From: Owenia fusiformis
Taxonomy: Eukaryota > Annelida > Polychaeta > Sabellida > Oweniidae
Length of the DNA stretch: 64,000 nucleotides
Assembly (NCBI GenBank): GCA_903813345.2
Contig: CAIIXF020000008.1
Location: 33,506,867 to 33,570,866, forward strand
Direction: 5' to 3'
The position numbers were made by a program, and so were the translations under genes. Positions 33,401-43,882 of this stretch are shown here, in pieces (position 1 is the first letter of the stretch; each line of letters starts with the position of its first letter). Below the pieces are notes generated by a model. It did not search any database, was not told the origin of the DNA, and worked only from the letters and a program-made list of their open reading frames with translations.

Positions 33401-34654
33401 TTCGTTATGTTACATTCGAATTTTGCTGATCTGCTTGTAACAATGATACATAAGAATGATTAATTTAAGTTAAGCAAATCTAATCCATTTCTCAATTTTC
33501 AGATATTTATGCCAGCGCGTTTTAGTAAAGCCTCGCTATGGGTCCCAGGGGTCCTTGGTGGTATGATTTTTGGTGGAGGTGTGGCGTTGGACCCCACAAG
33601 AAGTATTGCCGTGGCAGCAACACAAAATGATTATTGGAGTAAACATATTAAAATTTTATAGAAAAACATATGTATTTTAGTGATACATATTTTCGATACA
33701 ATGCTAATATATTTCTTCTGCACCAACTTTAGGTGATATATTTGATCGGTAACACACATCGTCGTCAATACGTAGCGTTTGGATTTTGTCGACATTTTAC
33801 TTCATTAATCTAAAATTTTAAATTGAAAGTTGATTGCTTTCTGATTAAAACTTAATTATCAGATCATCAGTCCATGCCTATCTTAAATATCTGTTTCATT
33901 TAGTTCACCAGTTGTTTCACAAAAACAACACGTCACCGCTGTCACCATGGTGTAAAATTTTCATGTACAATGACAGCATCACCATCCCATATGCCGATTG
34001 CTATGGTTTCTCGAATACCTTACAAAAATGTAATAAACCCCCATGGGCCATGTTGCATGCCATTGACTTAAATAATGGCCGTAAGCTTTGGACCGTTCCC
34101 AATGGTTTGGAATTTGACCCCAATGATCCATCAAACGAAGAGAGACGAAGGTAAATAATCCTACACTTACATTTTCATATGCGGTAATATTGGTATGTTT
34201 GGTTTGGCGTTATCTGAAAATGTCATGTGGCATAAGTTTTTCCCTGTTATGATAATATTCTACATATAGCATACATCAGAACTGAGATACAGGCCTTCGA
34301 CGTTTGTCTCTAAACTTTTCGCGATCCTTTTCTTTTTGGTAAGATTGCTTCAAAATGACATGTTTTATGACCTTTTCAAGTTGGTCTTCTGGAGGCATAC
34401 TTCTAACTGGAGGGGGATTAGTAATAGCTGGTAATACAGATGATCGCTACCTTCGGGCATTTAACATCGACACAGGAGAATTACTTTATCAATCACAAGA
34501 ACCAATGATTGCTATGGCTGTTGGGAACCCTATAACGTACAGGACCAGTGGAAAACAATATATTGTCATTACCGCAAGCGGCTACAAATTGCAAGGATTA
34601 TATCCAGAAGAGGCGAGAAGTGATCATGTTTACGCATTTGCATTATTAGCATGA
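18417..34654 (+). CDS. Secreted PQQ-dependent dehydrogenase, 15 exons, 757 aa
   Basis: Exons: 18417-18563, 18890-18979, 19233-19353, 19452-19649, 22457-22577, 22991-23141, 24030-24126, 25893-26090, 26308-26465, 27031-27099, 28111-28203, 32662-32835, 33503-33638, 33904-34150, 34381-34654. Every junction is GT-AG and every phase agrees, giving 757 codons plus TGA. Residues 1-17 are a signal peptide; 18-119 a four-Cys domain (C29, C47, C66, C115) I do not recognise; 120-757 an eight-bladed quinoprotein propeller. Blade motifs include ALDPSTGVEIW, AFHARTGKFMW, ALNATDGKLVW, AIDLNNGRKLW and AFNIDTGELLY. TCRGV, VHHDVFDYD, GTKMGFLFVLN and SPTQPF are typical of the glucose/quinate/shikimate group of membrane quinoproteins. 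D426 and K453 match the catalytic Asp and PQQ-binding Lys. No CXXCH heme site is seen. Substrate unknown; an extracellular sugar or alcohol oxidase is inferred. Confidence 0.9.
19834..20488. mobile_element. Inverted-repeat element (about 655 bp) in dehydrogenase intron 4
   Basis: Arms of about 115 bp face each other: 19834-19960 and 20370-20488. Each arm has three GGTGGATTGGAT words separated by GGATTCATGTAAAA and extends to GATCTCCC. The middle has no frame. A target duplication is not clear. Confidence 0.8.
20849..21822. mobile_element. Mariner-family element with decayed transposase, intron 4
   Basis: Ends CAGGGTGGTCAAAAAAA and TTTTTTTGACCACCCTG form inverted repeats that extend for about 100 bases (GAATGATGTAC and AATTTCC words on both sides). 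Read on the + strand, 21320-21620 gives transposase-like text: WFQQEGTIPHTPND, WAPHSPDIAPFNLYQWGYP, corresponding to the second and third catalytic-Asp blocks of Tc1/mariner enzymes. In-frame stops break it, so it is dead. A separate end-like word CAGGGTGCTTCATATG at about 20535 may be a truncated neighbour. Confidence 0.8.
23225..23852. mobile_element. Mariner-type MITE, family A copy 1, intron 6
   Basis: CAGGGTGTCAAATAAGTCTG at the left and CAGACTTATTTGACACCCTG at the right, with TA on both sides (23223-23224 and 23853-23854). The inverted repeat continues through a GGGGGAGAAC/GTTCTCCCCC stretch and TTAACTTTTT. A second copy lies at 46458-47069. No transposase is recognisable. Confidence 0.88.
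24505..24770. repeat. Nested palindromes in intron 7
   Basis: A foldback at about 24509-24645 pairs TTATTGAATG with CATTCAATAA and GGTGCAATAC with GTATTGCACTTC; its centre pairs TTCTGTATTGG with CCAATACAGAA. A second small foldback at about 24678-24765 pairs GAGATTGTCCC with GGGACAATCTC. No frame. Confidence 0.75.
25050..25845. mobile_element. Inverted-repeat element with CGTTC-rich interior, intron 7
   Basis: Ends TATCACACCAAACTAGTTCT (25050-25069) and its complement (about 25826-25845). A third, internal end-like word (TTGTTTAGTGTGATA) sits near 25445. The 800-bp interior has many GTTC/GTTCGT words and a base composition unlike the AT-rich introns. No transposase frame. The element ends about 45 bp before exon 8. 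Confidence 0.7.
27303..27904. mobile_element. Mariner-family remnant in intron 10
   Basis: Short inverted ends CAGTACCGAAGAAT and ATTCTTCGGTCCTG. On the + strand at about 27675-27765 the text INNFVRQIP...ISAHFEHVL followed by TAA resembles the extreme C terminus of mariner transposases. The rest of the transposase is lost. Confidence 0.65.
28797..28962 (+). repeat. Host repeat pair, one copy empty and one with an insertion
   Basis: ACATCTGGGCCTTCCTGTAC begins at about 28801 and again at 28938. The first copy runs straight on as ATGTATTTATTTGCCC. The second is split by the mariner element 28963-29780 and resumes at 29781 with the same text, through TTAGTAACTCATTTAGGGAG and beyond. Confidence 0.9.
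28963..29780. mobile_element. Mariner-type foldback element, intron 11
   Basis: CAGGGTGTTAAAAAAACGCA at the left pairs with TGCATTTTTTGAACACCCTG at the right; TA is duplicated (28961-28962, 29781-29782). The inverted arms extend over about 200 bases each, with an inner foldback (CCAGGGACTT...AAGTCCCTGG, about 29357-29461). An empty paralogous site 28801-28850 confirms the borders. No intact transposase. Confidence 0.92.
29944..30981. mobile_element. Long foldback element with G-tract arms, intron 11
   Basis: CACGCCCGGTGATCGTGAA at 29944 is mirrored by TTCACGATCACCGGGCGTG at 30963-30981. AGAAT flanks both ends (29939-29943, 30982-30986), a 5-bp target duplication. Each arm is over 400 bp and holds GGGACGGAGGGGGG runs and C13 or longer tracts. 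No transposase. The Pro-rich frames here are products of the C tracts. Confidence 0.88.
31569..32444. mobile_element. Tc1/mariner-type foldback MITE, intron 11
   Basis: CACTCCCCTCCATAAGTTTG begins at 31569 and its complement ends at 32444; TA flanks both sides. The arms cover almost the whole element, including ATTTCCCATTGG words around the centre. No frame of note. Confidence 0.9.
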
Positions 34655-35111
34655 TATGTATATGATAATTAAATGTACGTAAAATTAGACTGCAAACAAT
34701 ATACATTAAGTATGAAAACATAATGGATGTTCCATTTTCTCGAATTTATTTAGAGATGAGTATTTTTGTCTGTTGAAAGCATATGCGACTCCCTTGAGGA
34801 TCCACTATATAGAATTGCACTCCTTGCTCGCTGTGAATCAAAATCTAGTTCGATATGCAACTTTTTTTATAATGAATTCAAAGGTATTGAGTTTGAAATA
34901 TTCTATTTACATAATATTAGAGATCAATGGGAAAATGACATAATTTGAATTATTTTCAAACGAAGCGGCGTGATTTTCTTGAAATTGATAGATATTATGG
35001 ATAATGGTAAATAGATTGTTTTGAGCGAAATAAAGAAACTTCATCGTCCTTTATACGCAATATATAGAAAAATGTGATATAATTAAAATCCGTGATTAAA
35101 GATTTAAGGGT
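34655..35111 (+). other. Dehydrogenase 3' region
   Basis: No frame beyond 60 codons of merit. AATAAA at 35029-35034 is the first canonical poly(A) signal after the stop codon and would give a 3' UTR of about 400 bases. Confidence 0.45.
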
Positions 35112-35290
35112 GTGAAACTCGGTATAACGTTTTCCAATTTCAGTGTTCCCGAAAAGATAGAGTCTGATAATGGTCGTGTTTCACAAGCGAGGAATTCACT
35201 AAATTCTGTGAAGAAAACTCATATTCACAATTATATCATGCTCGTTCTGGGAATTCAAGATGGGTGCTCTTGTTTGTTCATTGAACTTTG
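35112..35290 (+). pseudogene. Ty3/gypsy integrase fragment, frameshifted
   Basis: The first part (about 35136-35184) reads SVPEKIESDNG, matching the SDNG block around a catalytic Asp of retroviral-type integrases. From about 35183 the match continues in another frame with FTSEEFTKFCEEN. No LTR or other part of the element is seen next to it, so this is an isolated, dead fragment. Confidence 0.65.
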
Positions 35291-35299
35291 CTAAAGGTC

Positions 35300-37547
35300 T
35301 AAAGTAACGTACATTATTTCATGATTTTTTTAACTGGAACAGTTCTAGCTCGATCAGTGAAACAGTTCCCAGTGTTCACTAAAGTCTTGTCTACAAGATA
35401 CTAATGGCCTAAGTACACAGTTAGAACAGACAATGTTAACCAATGCACCATCGTACGAATTTGAATTTATATATTTCTCAATCCAAGATTTCAGAAAATA
35501 AACCACATATACCATGTTACATGGAACAATATGTCCCCTTCCAGTGATAAAAATTTGAAAAAGATTTAGTCAAAGAAATCAAAAGTTCTGACCTACCGTT
35601 CCCGCCATCTATTCTAATTTCTTTGAAATTGGCGTATGAATCTGGTCAACAAGTGCATGTCACAAGGTTACAATATTCCTTAAAACATGTTTATTTTCAT
35701 GATTATTCTTTCACAATACATATCTACCCATAACATGTCAACAATTCTTTCAGGAACTATATTCACAGTTTTAAACATTGATTTCTCGTCCCCTCCATTT
35801 AGCGGGTTCTAACTGTGTTCTTAGGCCGATACGGTGACCAAATGGATTTTGAGATAAATGAACCTGGAGAGATCTAGCAAAGTAAAGCTATCTGTTTCAG
35901 TTTATTCTGCTCTACAAAGTCTAGAAAATCATTCCGCCATCTCTAGAAATTCTGTTTGTAACCAAACTTGGAAATGTTTCCTGTTAGAATAGTACTATCG
36001 GGAATAAACATCGATTATGAAACCCTAGGTGGCGCTGTGCTCGGCCAGAAAAGGAGAAAGGGCTTTTGTAGGAAACCAAATAACCAACAACAGGCCTCCT
36101 AGACTAGCCACATAATGAAGAAAAGCCGAGGCAAAATAAAACAGCGACGGAGAAAAGATTTTGACTTTTGACCTGGATAGACACTTGAATTTGGAAAACG
36201 TTGAAATTTGACCTCTTCCCGTTATTTAACTCTGATATTTCTAGATATACGCGTTTTTTAAGAAAAGGGTAGATATGACGTGCACGGACCTGGGGACAAT
36301 TCGGGAAATACTGGCTGATATCAGCTTTGAGCGTTAATCGCTGCCTTATTTTAAACGCTAAGTATGTGTTTTATATATCATTTTGAAGTATTTTTTATTC
36401 GCATTTCAGTGAAATTATTTTTCCCCCAAAATTTTGATGGGATCCAACATATTTTGTAAGTTAAATATATCCCGACATCGTCAAATACGCTGTAAGACGT
36501 AACACTTTGCTCTTACAGGGCTCGTTGAAATTGGGATAACTTATGAAATTATGATCAAAATCCCACTAAAATTTCGCAATTTATTCATTAGAACATGTGC
36601 ATTTATGACGTCACAATTGCTTAACGGCTACAGTTCAAATTATCGTATATGAACGCTTTTTAAAATTTTCAAAAGTGTGTAAGGTTTTGAAGGCGAATGG
36701 CATGAGCAATAAGTTTACTTTCATTTAACCTTCTAATTTAGGTCTGATTTGAAAGAAAAATTAACTGCACAATATTGCCATGGCGAAATTTACAAAACAA
36801 TAACCAGTTTGTTTATTTTGCAAATAATATTAAAATGAGAGCTGGTTTTCGAGACTTGAAAAAAATGTGACGCATCGATTTTTTACCACAAATTCCATAC
36901 ATATCAATTTTTACTAACGCCCCAAGTGAATTTCTTGACCGTTTTTTAAAATTCAAAAACATTTTAGAAATATTGTCCTCGAGATCTTGCTACCCTGTGA
37001 AGTTTGTCATGATTAGATAAGGATAAAGTATTTTATTTTTAGGTTGACTAAACTTGTAAAAAATGTGACGCTTGTCGTTTTTGACGTTGTAAGGCTGTTT
37101 GCGCCCTATCCCGCTCATTGTTTTGTCTTGGTTTTTGACGCTATAATGTTACGCTAATTGTCCCCAGTTTCGTGCGACGTGTAAGATAGTTTTTGGTCAT
37201 CAAGTGTTATGTACATGTAGTTTGACGTTTGACCAAATACTGGGCTTGGCACCGCGCATTAAAGAAGCACGTGCATTAGGAACATTTTTTTACATTGAGT
37301 AGTTGGTAGTCAAATAATGTTTATTTACTGCCCAATTCGGACCATTGTGTGGAAGGTGTTAATTAATTGGCTTAAAAAACAGTCTTTTATTTAACTAGCG
37401 GCTAAAAAATTCATTTAGTGTTGATTTTGGGTGAACTTATTAATACCGTAAAAACTGTTAGTACAACATAAATATTTAATTACAAATAACTAATGTAATC
37501 AACGGTCAAGGAACCCGCGCCGGGGCAAATACACTGTTGCTCATAAT
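35300..37547. other. Intergenic, no gene seen
   Basis: Both strands are stop-rich. A short inverted pair CTGGGGACAATT / AATTGTCCCCAG at about 36291 and 37158 may mark the ends of an old 0.9-kb element, without further support. Loose GACCT-containing words near 36165-36215 recall the AT-rich repeat of 7433-15380. Confidence 0.5.
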
Positions 37548-37549
37548 AA

Positions 37550-37985
37550 CGCAGATGCGAGTAGGTAGTTACCACTTGCACCACCAGGTGGCTCGCTCGG
37601 GTCAGATAGCATGGCGGGTATAGTAGAAAGTTCCCTTTAACTTAAATTACATCTGTTTTAGTGGTTCAGTTTTCATATAACCCTTATGTATCTAATAGTT
37701 ATGCAAATCAAAATATGTCCAGTAAATGAATATGTTATCTGACCAATACAAGAAAAGATATTTTACTTTTTGTGATTTTGTAACATGGGCTCTATGGAGA
37801 ATCAACCCGAACTAGAAGTCACACTTTCAAAAATAATTAAATTTTCAAACTTGATAAACAAATTTCGAAACCATATTTCTAGATGCACTTTTACATGTAG
37901 ATTTCAAATATAACATCGCTTTGACTGAATTTAATATATTGAATGGCGTAAATCAAGATTTTTTCTACTCGCATCTAGTCTATTA
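37550..37985. mobile_element. Inverted-repeat element, family B copy 1
   Basis: AGATGCGAGTAGGTAGTTAC at the left and TACTCGCATCT at the right (about 37968-37978). The left part, including CACCACCAGGTGG, GTCAGATAGCATGGCGGG and GTAGAAAGTTCCCTTTAACT, recurs at 46125-46210 with the same right end at about 46407. No frame. Confidence 0.75.
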
Positions 37986-38255
37986 TATGGAATATTTTAT
38001 AGATACGAACTGTTTGATGGGATTTCTACAAAATGATAACATTTTGATGACAATTTGCAATGTGTTCTCATTCCCTCATCAGTTTTGCATATAAAACTGA
38101 TTGGTATGAAAAGTTAAAATATTTATGGTTGATTAAACTTGTATTCACTCAAGTGACTCCATGACCTCGCGATATTGGTAACTTGAAAGAGGTGTCCAAA
38201 TCTTAGTTGTAACCATTGTGCACATTTTATAAAACTTTAATTTAGAGTTTGAAGA

Positions 38256-39290
38256 GTTTTTAGAAGGCATGCCCCATAAAACAATCGAAAAAAAGCATAG
38301 CAGGTCATAGGGATGGCGCTCTCTGGCATGAAACAAACTGCCATTGCCAGGACCCTAGGGGTGTGTCAGGAACAGTCTCTAAAATTCTGCAGTGGTACCA
38401 AAGGCATTGGAATATGACTCCAGGTCACAGCAACAGTAACCCTAGAGAGAATAATGTAAGAAAAGACCACCACCTGCTGCATCAAAATCGCTTTAAGTCA
38501 ACCAGTAGTCTACGAGATGAATTGCTGTCTCACCTCAAAACCTGTGTTCCAGAGCTATAGCCAACCAGTGATTTCTTTAGAACGGGTGCAAGGCCATGAG
38601 ATCTTTAAAGAAACCACAGCTAACTGATCATAACAAAGAAAGGTGCCTTCAATGGGCAGGAAAGCACTAAAACGTTGCACCTAATCTTTTGTGTCATATG
38701 ACAGCATGTGAAGAAATAAGATGTGTCCTCCACAAAGTTGATAAGTGTGTTCGTTTCTGTCGTAGACCAGAGGAAAGAGACAATAAGGACACTTACTGAT
38801 GTGGCAGTCCACGAAGGTGACCCTATTTATGTTTGGAGCAGTATTACAGGGATTGTTTGGAGCAATACTACAAAGATTGCACCCCCTTGGTGATTCCCAA
38901 ACATAATTTCAGAGTGAATTGACCTTTTGAACCTCCATCAAGTATCACATGTAAGCAGAGTGTTTTGGGGCAACATTCATCTGCAGAATGATCATGCTGT
39001 TGCATATGCTAGTGGCATCGTGTTGGATTACATCAGGGCAGGCAATGTGGACCAGCTACCATAGGCACAAAAGTCAGCCAATCAGGCTAATGCAGAGCAA
39101 ATGTGGGACGACCTTGGTAATGAGATGCGTGACTTGGACCCCAACATAAAAATCTAGACACGTTACGCACTGCTCAAATTGAGGAATTGGGCCTTATTTC
39201 ACTTAAAAAGGTCAGGTGTTTCATTCAATGCTGGTCCCGCAGGGTTAATGCTCTGATTGCAGCACAAAGAGGACATACCGCATATGTGCT
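38256..39290 (+). pseudogene. Tc1-like transposase pseudogene
   Basis: Pieces in three frames line up in order with a Tc1 transposase. A helix-turn-helix region lies near 38314-38400 (MALSGMKQTAIARTLGV, then TVSKILQWYQRH after a shift). A DDE part follows, with RRPEERDNKDTY near 38766, DHAVAYASGIVLDYIRAGNV near 38991 and an EQMWDDLGNEMRD block near 39097. Several stops and frameshifts make it inactive. Inverted ends were not found. Confidence 0.8.
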
Positions 39291-39950
39291 ATCATTGGAT
39301 AGAGGACACTTCAATCGTTATGACCAGATGTTTATTTTGTTTGATCTGTTTTACATGACGATTTGGATCGGGGTGTTTTGAAAATGCAAAAATTCTTAGC
39401 TTACCCCTGTTTAAATAAGAGTAATTTTCTAAATTTAAATGTGAATATTTTTTCTCTAAAAGATGTTGATTTGTAGATGAAATATGTTGTTATAATTTGC
39501 CTAGAAAATAAATGTCTGAACCGACTCCAAATAAATATTCTCTTACTCCAAAATTTGAATTTTGAGCTGCCAAATCTAATATTCCATATTTATGAGCAAC
39601 AGTGTAGAATCACCCTTCCTTACAATATCACCCTATACGAAGATATCAGACCATTTTTGCATGGCTACGGTAATTGACGAAAAATTGCATGTGTTTTCAA
39701 TGTTATGAAACGCAAAGTGTCGATGGGGCAGTCTTTTAAAGACGTTATAAAATGACAGGGACTTTTTGATCGAAAAATTGTGAATTTATTCAAAACTAAC
39801 TTTTAGAGGTCACGCGTATCTTTTCATAAGCGATAATTCATACCAATGCATAGCATCATCCTCATATGTTTTTTGCCGAAAAAATTAGAAAATCGGTTCA
39901 TAAATAAGCGAGAAATGGCCTCAACAACACATGAAAATGGTTCAGATTTT
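39291..39950. other. Spacer with one inverted dispersed word
   Basis: No gene. About 39600-39685 (ACCCTATACGAAGATATCAG and following) is an inverted relative of about 44520-44610, suggesting a small dispersed element. Confidence 0.5.
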
Positions 39951-40112
39951 CATAGAAACCAAACGAAAACGCTAAGCGAAGTTCCAATCAACATGGATCG
40001 TACAAGCCAACATATGCATCTGAAGAAAGCGCCAAACACTTAGCAGACTTTTACCGGAGGTGAAGTTCGGCATTTTAGGCGCTCTCTGGCCGATGAGCAC
40101 GATGTCCAACGC
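39951..40112 (+). pseudogene. TMEM53-like pseudogene fragment
   Basis: Matches the functional copy from about 42956 to 43266 with three kinds of damage. A TAG replaces the TGG codon at 40039-40041. About 158 bp (43054-43211 of the intact copy) is missing, which joins TTTACCGG to AGGTGAAG. The rest of the gene is absent after GATGTCCAACGCA. The upstream text (39900-39950) differs from that of the intact copy. No poly(A) tail is visible, so a segmental copy is more likely than a processed one. Confidence 0.9.
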
Positions 40113-42901
40113 AATAATATCTTACATAATATATTCTTCCTTTTGACCTGATTAGACAAACAACATTGGTTTATGCATATTTGATTGACAAATTTTACAT
40201 AAGAATAATTCCAGTTGAAAGAACACTGCAAAACTATTCATCACAAATACAAGAGGTTGATTGAAATACATATGTTAGACTGTTTATCGATGACCAACGG
40301 CATTCTGATACTCTTAGCATCTTTCTGTTTCACCTGAAACATCTCAGGGCAGAGAAGAAATAAGACATTTTGTTGGTTTAGTTTAAATTCCAATAATGGA
40401 AAAACCTTGCGTAATAATTTATAATGAACTGATGACACTGTGTTTCTGCATACGCGATTTACCTCCAGCTCCCATCAACTGGCAACACTGCCCTTTGACC
40501 ACATATCGAACAGTCACTTTTTGGATATAGACAAGATCAAAGAATTGTCTCAATTTTAAAACAAATCAGTCTTACGCTTGTCAGTGTTAACGAGGATGTA
40601 ATTGCTTTCACCTTCTGACTTCATTTGAGTCATATTTTAACTTTTTTTAATTATTCAGAAAAAAAGATTTCAGAAACGTTTAATAGACGGTGATGTCTTT
40701 CGACATTTTTCGATTGGATGTGTTTGAATTATGTCACGAAGTCGTATGCGATATATACCTCTCCTAAGCTATTCTGTGCCCATTTAAGTTTGACTCGCCT
40801 ATTTAACTTTGTTTCGCCTATTCTTGAACCCTGAACTTATTTTCCATACTTTGAGCTTTGTCCATTGCACAGTGCACAATTTTAGCAATAGAGCAATATT
40901 CTTCAAATAAATTGTTTTCAGTTAGTCTTAGACTCAATAATTGAGTCAAGTTCCCATTGATTTTTAAAATGAAAGTTCGTAACTTTTTAATGACCTTATC
41001 ATTGAAACATTTATTCTGCCTGGGCGTAGCCAATATCAAAGAGACGAGGCGATTGTAAACATGAGAAGCAGAACCAAGAGCAAATGAGAATATTTTACTC
41101 ACAGCAATACTCGAAGAAATTAACGTTTCGAAATTTGTTTTTGGCATGGCAGTTGCATCGGCTGCCTCAAAGCCAAAGTGTACCTACCCTTGAGCAAGGA
41201 GTGATATAAATACAAACACGATTTGATAATTTGATACAACTTGGGAAACATAATATGCACAAAATAACAACCAAATCAAATGCAAGTCTTTTTTTATCGT
41301 CTGCATCAGATTTTGGCCATGAATGATCAAACAATCAAACATGACCGTGGTCTTTGAATATTTCTCAGCCAATCAGATTGCATGTGGCCGTTCTCAATTT
41401 CTCTAAACATCAGACCACCCGGGAATGGCCAATCCTTATGCAGTAATATATTGTGTGACATCACTTCCTATTGGTTCTTTTGAATAAATAAATGTTCTTT
41501 ATTTTGATTTTTGAAACTCTGGACACAGTGTTAGTACAAACATCCTCTCTGTTGGTGTTACTTCTGCAATCAAACTTGAGCTCACTGTTAGCCTATCAAC
41601 CTGGGCCTGTTTTCCAACAAACTTGGTTAAACTATTACGATACCATTAACTCCGAGTTATAATTTCTACGGCGACCCTGCGGCCTGTAATCTGCATTCGC
41701 CGTACGGAGGCCGCAAGGCGAGCGTAGTTTTTCTACGCTCGCCGCAGAAATTCACCGATTTAATTGATCTGCGGTCGACTTGCGGCCGCCGTGCGACAAA
41801 TGTGACTGGGGTGTTAGATACAGAAAAATAATCTGTGATGAATATATTGTTATTGTATAATGCCATGCATGTAAATCCTATGACAAAACGTTCTTACTCG
41901 AGTACTTTCAATATTTCTTGATGATTTTTTATGTTTTTTCTTTATCTCATTTTCGACTCGATTAAAAAGAATCATCAGAGCTCGTCAAGAGTATTCGATC
42001 TCAAACAGATTCTCATGCAGAACCTCTTCATAAAACAAGAGTTCATATGATAAACTCAAAGTTATTGAAAATAACTTTCAAAGAACATATAGAGATCTTA
42101 AATTTATAAACAGACTTACAAAAGACATGCAAATTAAAGCAATTACACAGTACTAAAATACTTAAAGTTAAAATAACACTAGCAATAACAACAGAAACCA
42201 GTAACCGTAAACCTATATTACCAATTCTACAAAAAAATGTGCGAAATGTTTAATATTTGATCTTGAATTGAATAAAATATCTCGAGCAAACAGCATTTTA
42301 AATCGAATTGAAGTAAACGTAAATGGCATCGCAAATGGATTAGACCTTTGCTGAGAGAGGCTAAATAAATATTGTCCATAGTGGAATATCTTAAATGAAT
42401 ATCTAAAAAAAGGACATTGGCCTATGTCAATAATATTGAATCCTTTCCATGGTGAAATGCATAATGCAAAATAACTCGAATTTACTTTTAACGATCAATA
42501 AGGAATATGATTATGATGGAGTCACATACAGAAAAAGATTTGAATTAATTTTTTCGCTCATACGACATAAGTTTATAGACAAACCTTAAATAGAATATAC
42601 AGAAATACAGAAAGTGTGTATTATATTTGACAATCTGTATTTATTTGACATTTGCATCTATGATCAATCGTATGGAACCAATTTTTTCGTCATTTAAAAG
42701 TTACATTTTAGTAAATCATTTGCAAATGATTGGAAATTAGCTCGGGACAATTTGGAAAATAGTTCAACCAAGCCGAAGGATTTTTGCCGATACATTTACA
42801 CAGCAAACAAAACCAGATACCCACTTTCTTTATCCTGACCTCAGTTTGTCTAGAGATTTTCAGTTTATTTGTTCCGCTTTTGTTAAACGTGATATCTACC
42901 T
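40113..42901. other. Intergenic, no gene seen
   Basis: The frames here are short and unrecognised. A GC-rich patch at 41668-41800 contains a perfect hairpin (GGCGAGCGTAG, T5 loop, CTACGCTCGCC; 41717-41743) amid CGGCCGC words, in otherwise AT-rich DNA. It may be the core of a small GC-rich element like the ends of the one at 15392-17801. Confidence 0.55.
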
Positions 42902-43882
42902 ATGATGTTGTGTTTGAGATACATAGCATCCAGGTGTACTCAGTTAAGACAGCAACACACGAAAACGCTGAGCGAAGTTCCAATCAACATGAATCGTACA
43001 AGCCAACGTATGCATTTGAAGGAAGCGCCAAACACTTGGCAGACTTTTACCGGCCAGAAATCTGATGATAGTTTCACAATGAGCCCAACAAACACGGAGG
43101 TATCAATATACACGGAGCCGTTGTGTATTTTGTTGACGTGGTTCATGGCGAGGCCCCGTCACGTGGAGAAATACAAACACATGTACGAATCTCGAGGATT
43201 CACCGTCAAGGAGGTGAAGTTCGGCATTTTAGGCGCTGTCTGGCCGATGAGCACGATGTCCAACGCAAAAACGCTTCTCGAAGAGCTGATTAGCGAACAC
43301 AAAGGTCGCCCTTTGGTGTTTCATATTTTCTCTGCGGGACTCGTCACTCACCAAAGTATCTCACGTTTAATCAAACAATCGTCTCGTTATGAAGAGATAA
43401 AAGACCGCATTTGTGGACAGGTGTTCGATAGCCCAAATATAGGTGGCGCAGATGTATACACATCGGCAATGGTCCCGGGGATAACTTCCAACGTCTTCTT
43501 ACAATATTTTCTCCTCTTCATTTACAAATCATACGCCTTGCTGACATACAAGTGGACGGTGAGATTTTTAAACACTGGTATCAAAATGATAGAATCTAAC
43601 CCGTTCCAAGGACCAGTTCTATTTTATTATTCTTTGAACGACAAAGCCACCTGTAAAAAAACATTGGGCGAGCTAATTGATAACTGGAAATTGATAAAAA
43701 ATGGCGACGTGTTGGTGAAAATGTGGGAAGATTCGCCACATGTGCAGCACCTTCGGAGTAACCCGGACGACTATATCCGATTCTTTGATAGTTATTTTGC
43801 GAAGGTTGTTAACTTCCATGCGAAGAAGGTTGGACTACGAACTTTCGGCCCAAAGAAGATTGAAACACTCATGTACGGATAG
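42902..43882 (+). CDS. TMEM53-like protein, DUF829 family
   Basis: A 326-residue frame in one exon, ATG at 42902 to TAG. Residues about 70-320 carry DUF829/TMEM53 marks: EPLCILLTWFMARPRHVEKY near 71-90, FHIFSAG at the nucleophile-elbow position, GQVFDSPN, VLFYYSLND and EDSPHVQHL. The fold is alpha/beta-hydrolase-like; vertebrate TMEM53 is a nuclear-envelope protein, but enzyme activity is not established for the family. The first 25 residues are Arg-rich without acidic residues and could be a mitochondrial presequence, or the exon may really start at a 3' splice site and the N terminus be different. Similarity to the pseudogene at 39951 begins only at the TKTLSEV region, which leaves the start open. 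Confidence 0.8.
   Translation: MMLCLRYIASRCTQLRQQHTKTLSEVPINMNRTSQRMHLKEAPNTWQTFTGQKSDDSFTMSPTNTEVSIYTEPLCILLTWFMARPRHVEKYKHMYESRGFTVKEVKFGILGAVWPMSTMSNAKTLLEELISEHKGRPLVFHIFSAGLVTHQSISRLIKQSSRYEEIKDRICGQVFDSPNIGGADVYTSAMVPGITSNVFLQYFLLFIYKSYALLTYKWTVRFLNTGIKMIESNPFQGPVLFYYSLNDKATCKKTLGELIDNWKLIKNGDVLVKMWEDSPHVQHLRSNPDDYIRFFDSYFAKVVNFHAKKVGLRTFGPKKIETLMYG

Noticed and set aside
36291-37170. DNA transposon bounded by CTGGGGACAATT
   Set aside because: Only about 12 bases pair at the ends and there is no clear target duplication; left as a note in the spacer entry.
42784-43065. 93-codon + strand frame overlapping the TMEM53-like start
   Set aside because: Different frame from the conserved domain; the pseudogene keeps the other frame. 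Its hydrophobic run is upstream AT-rich sequence.
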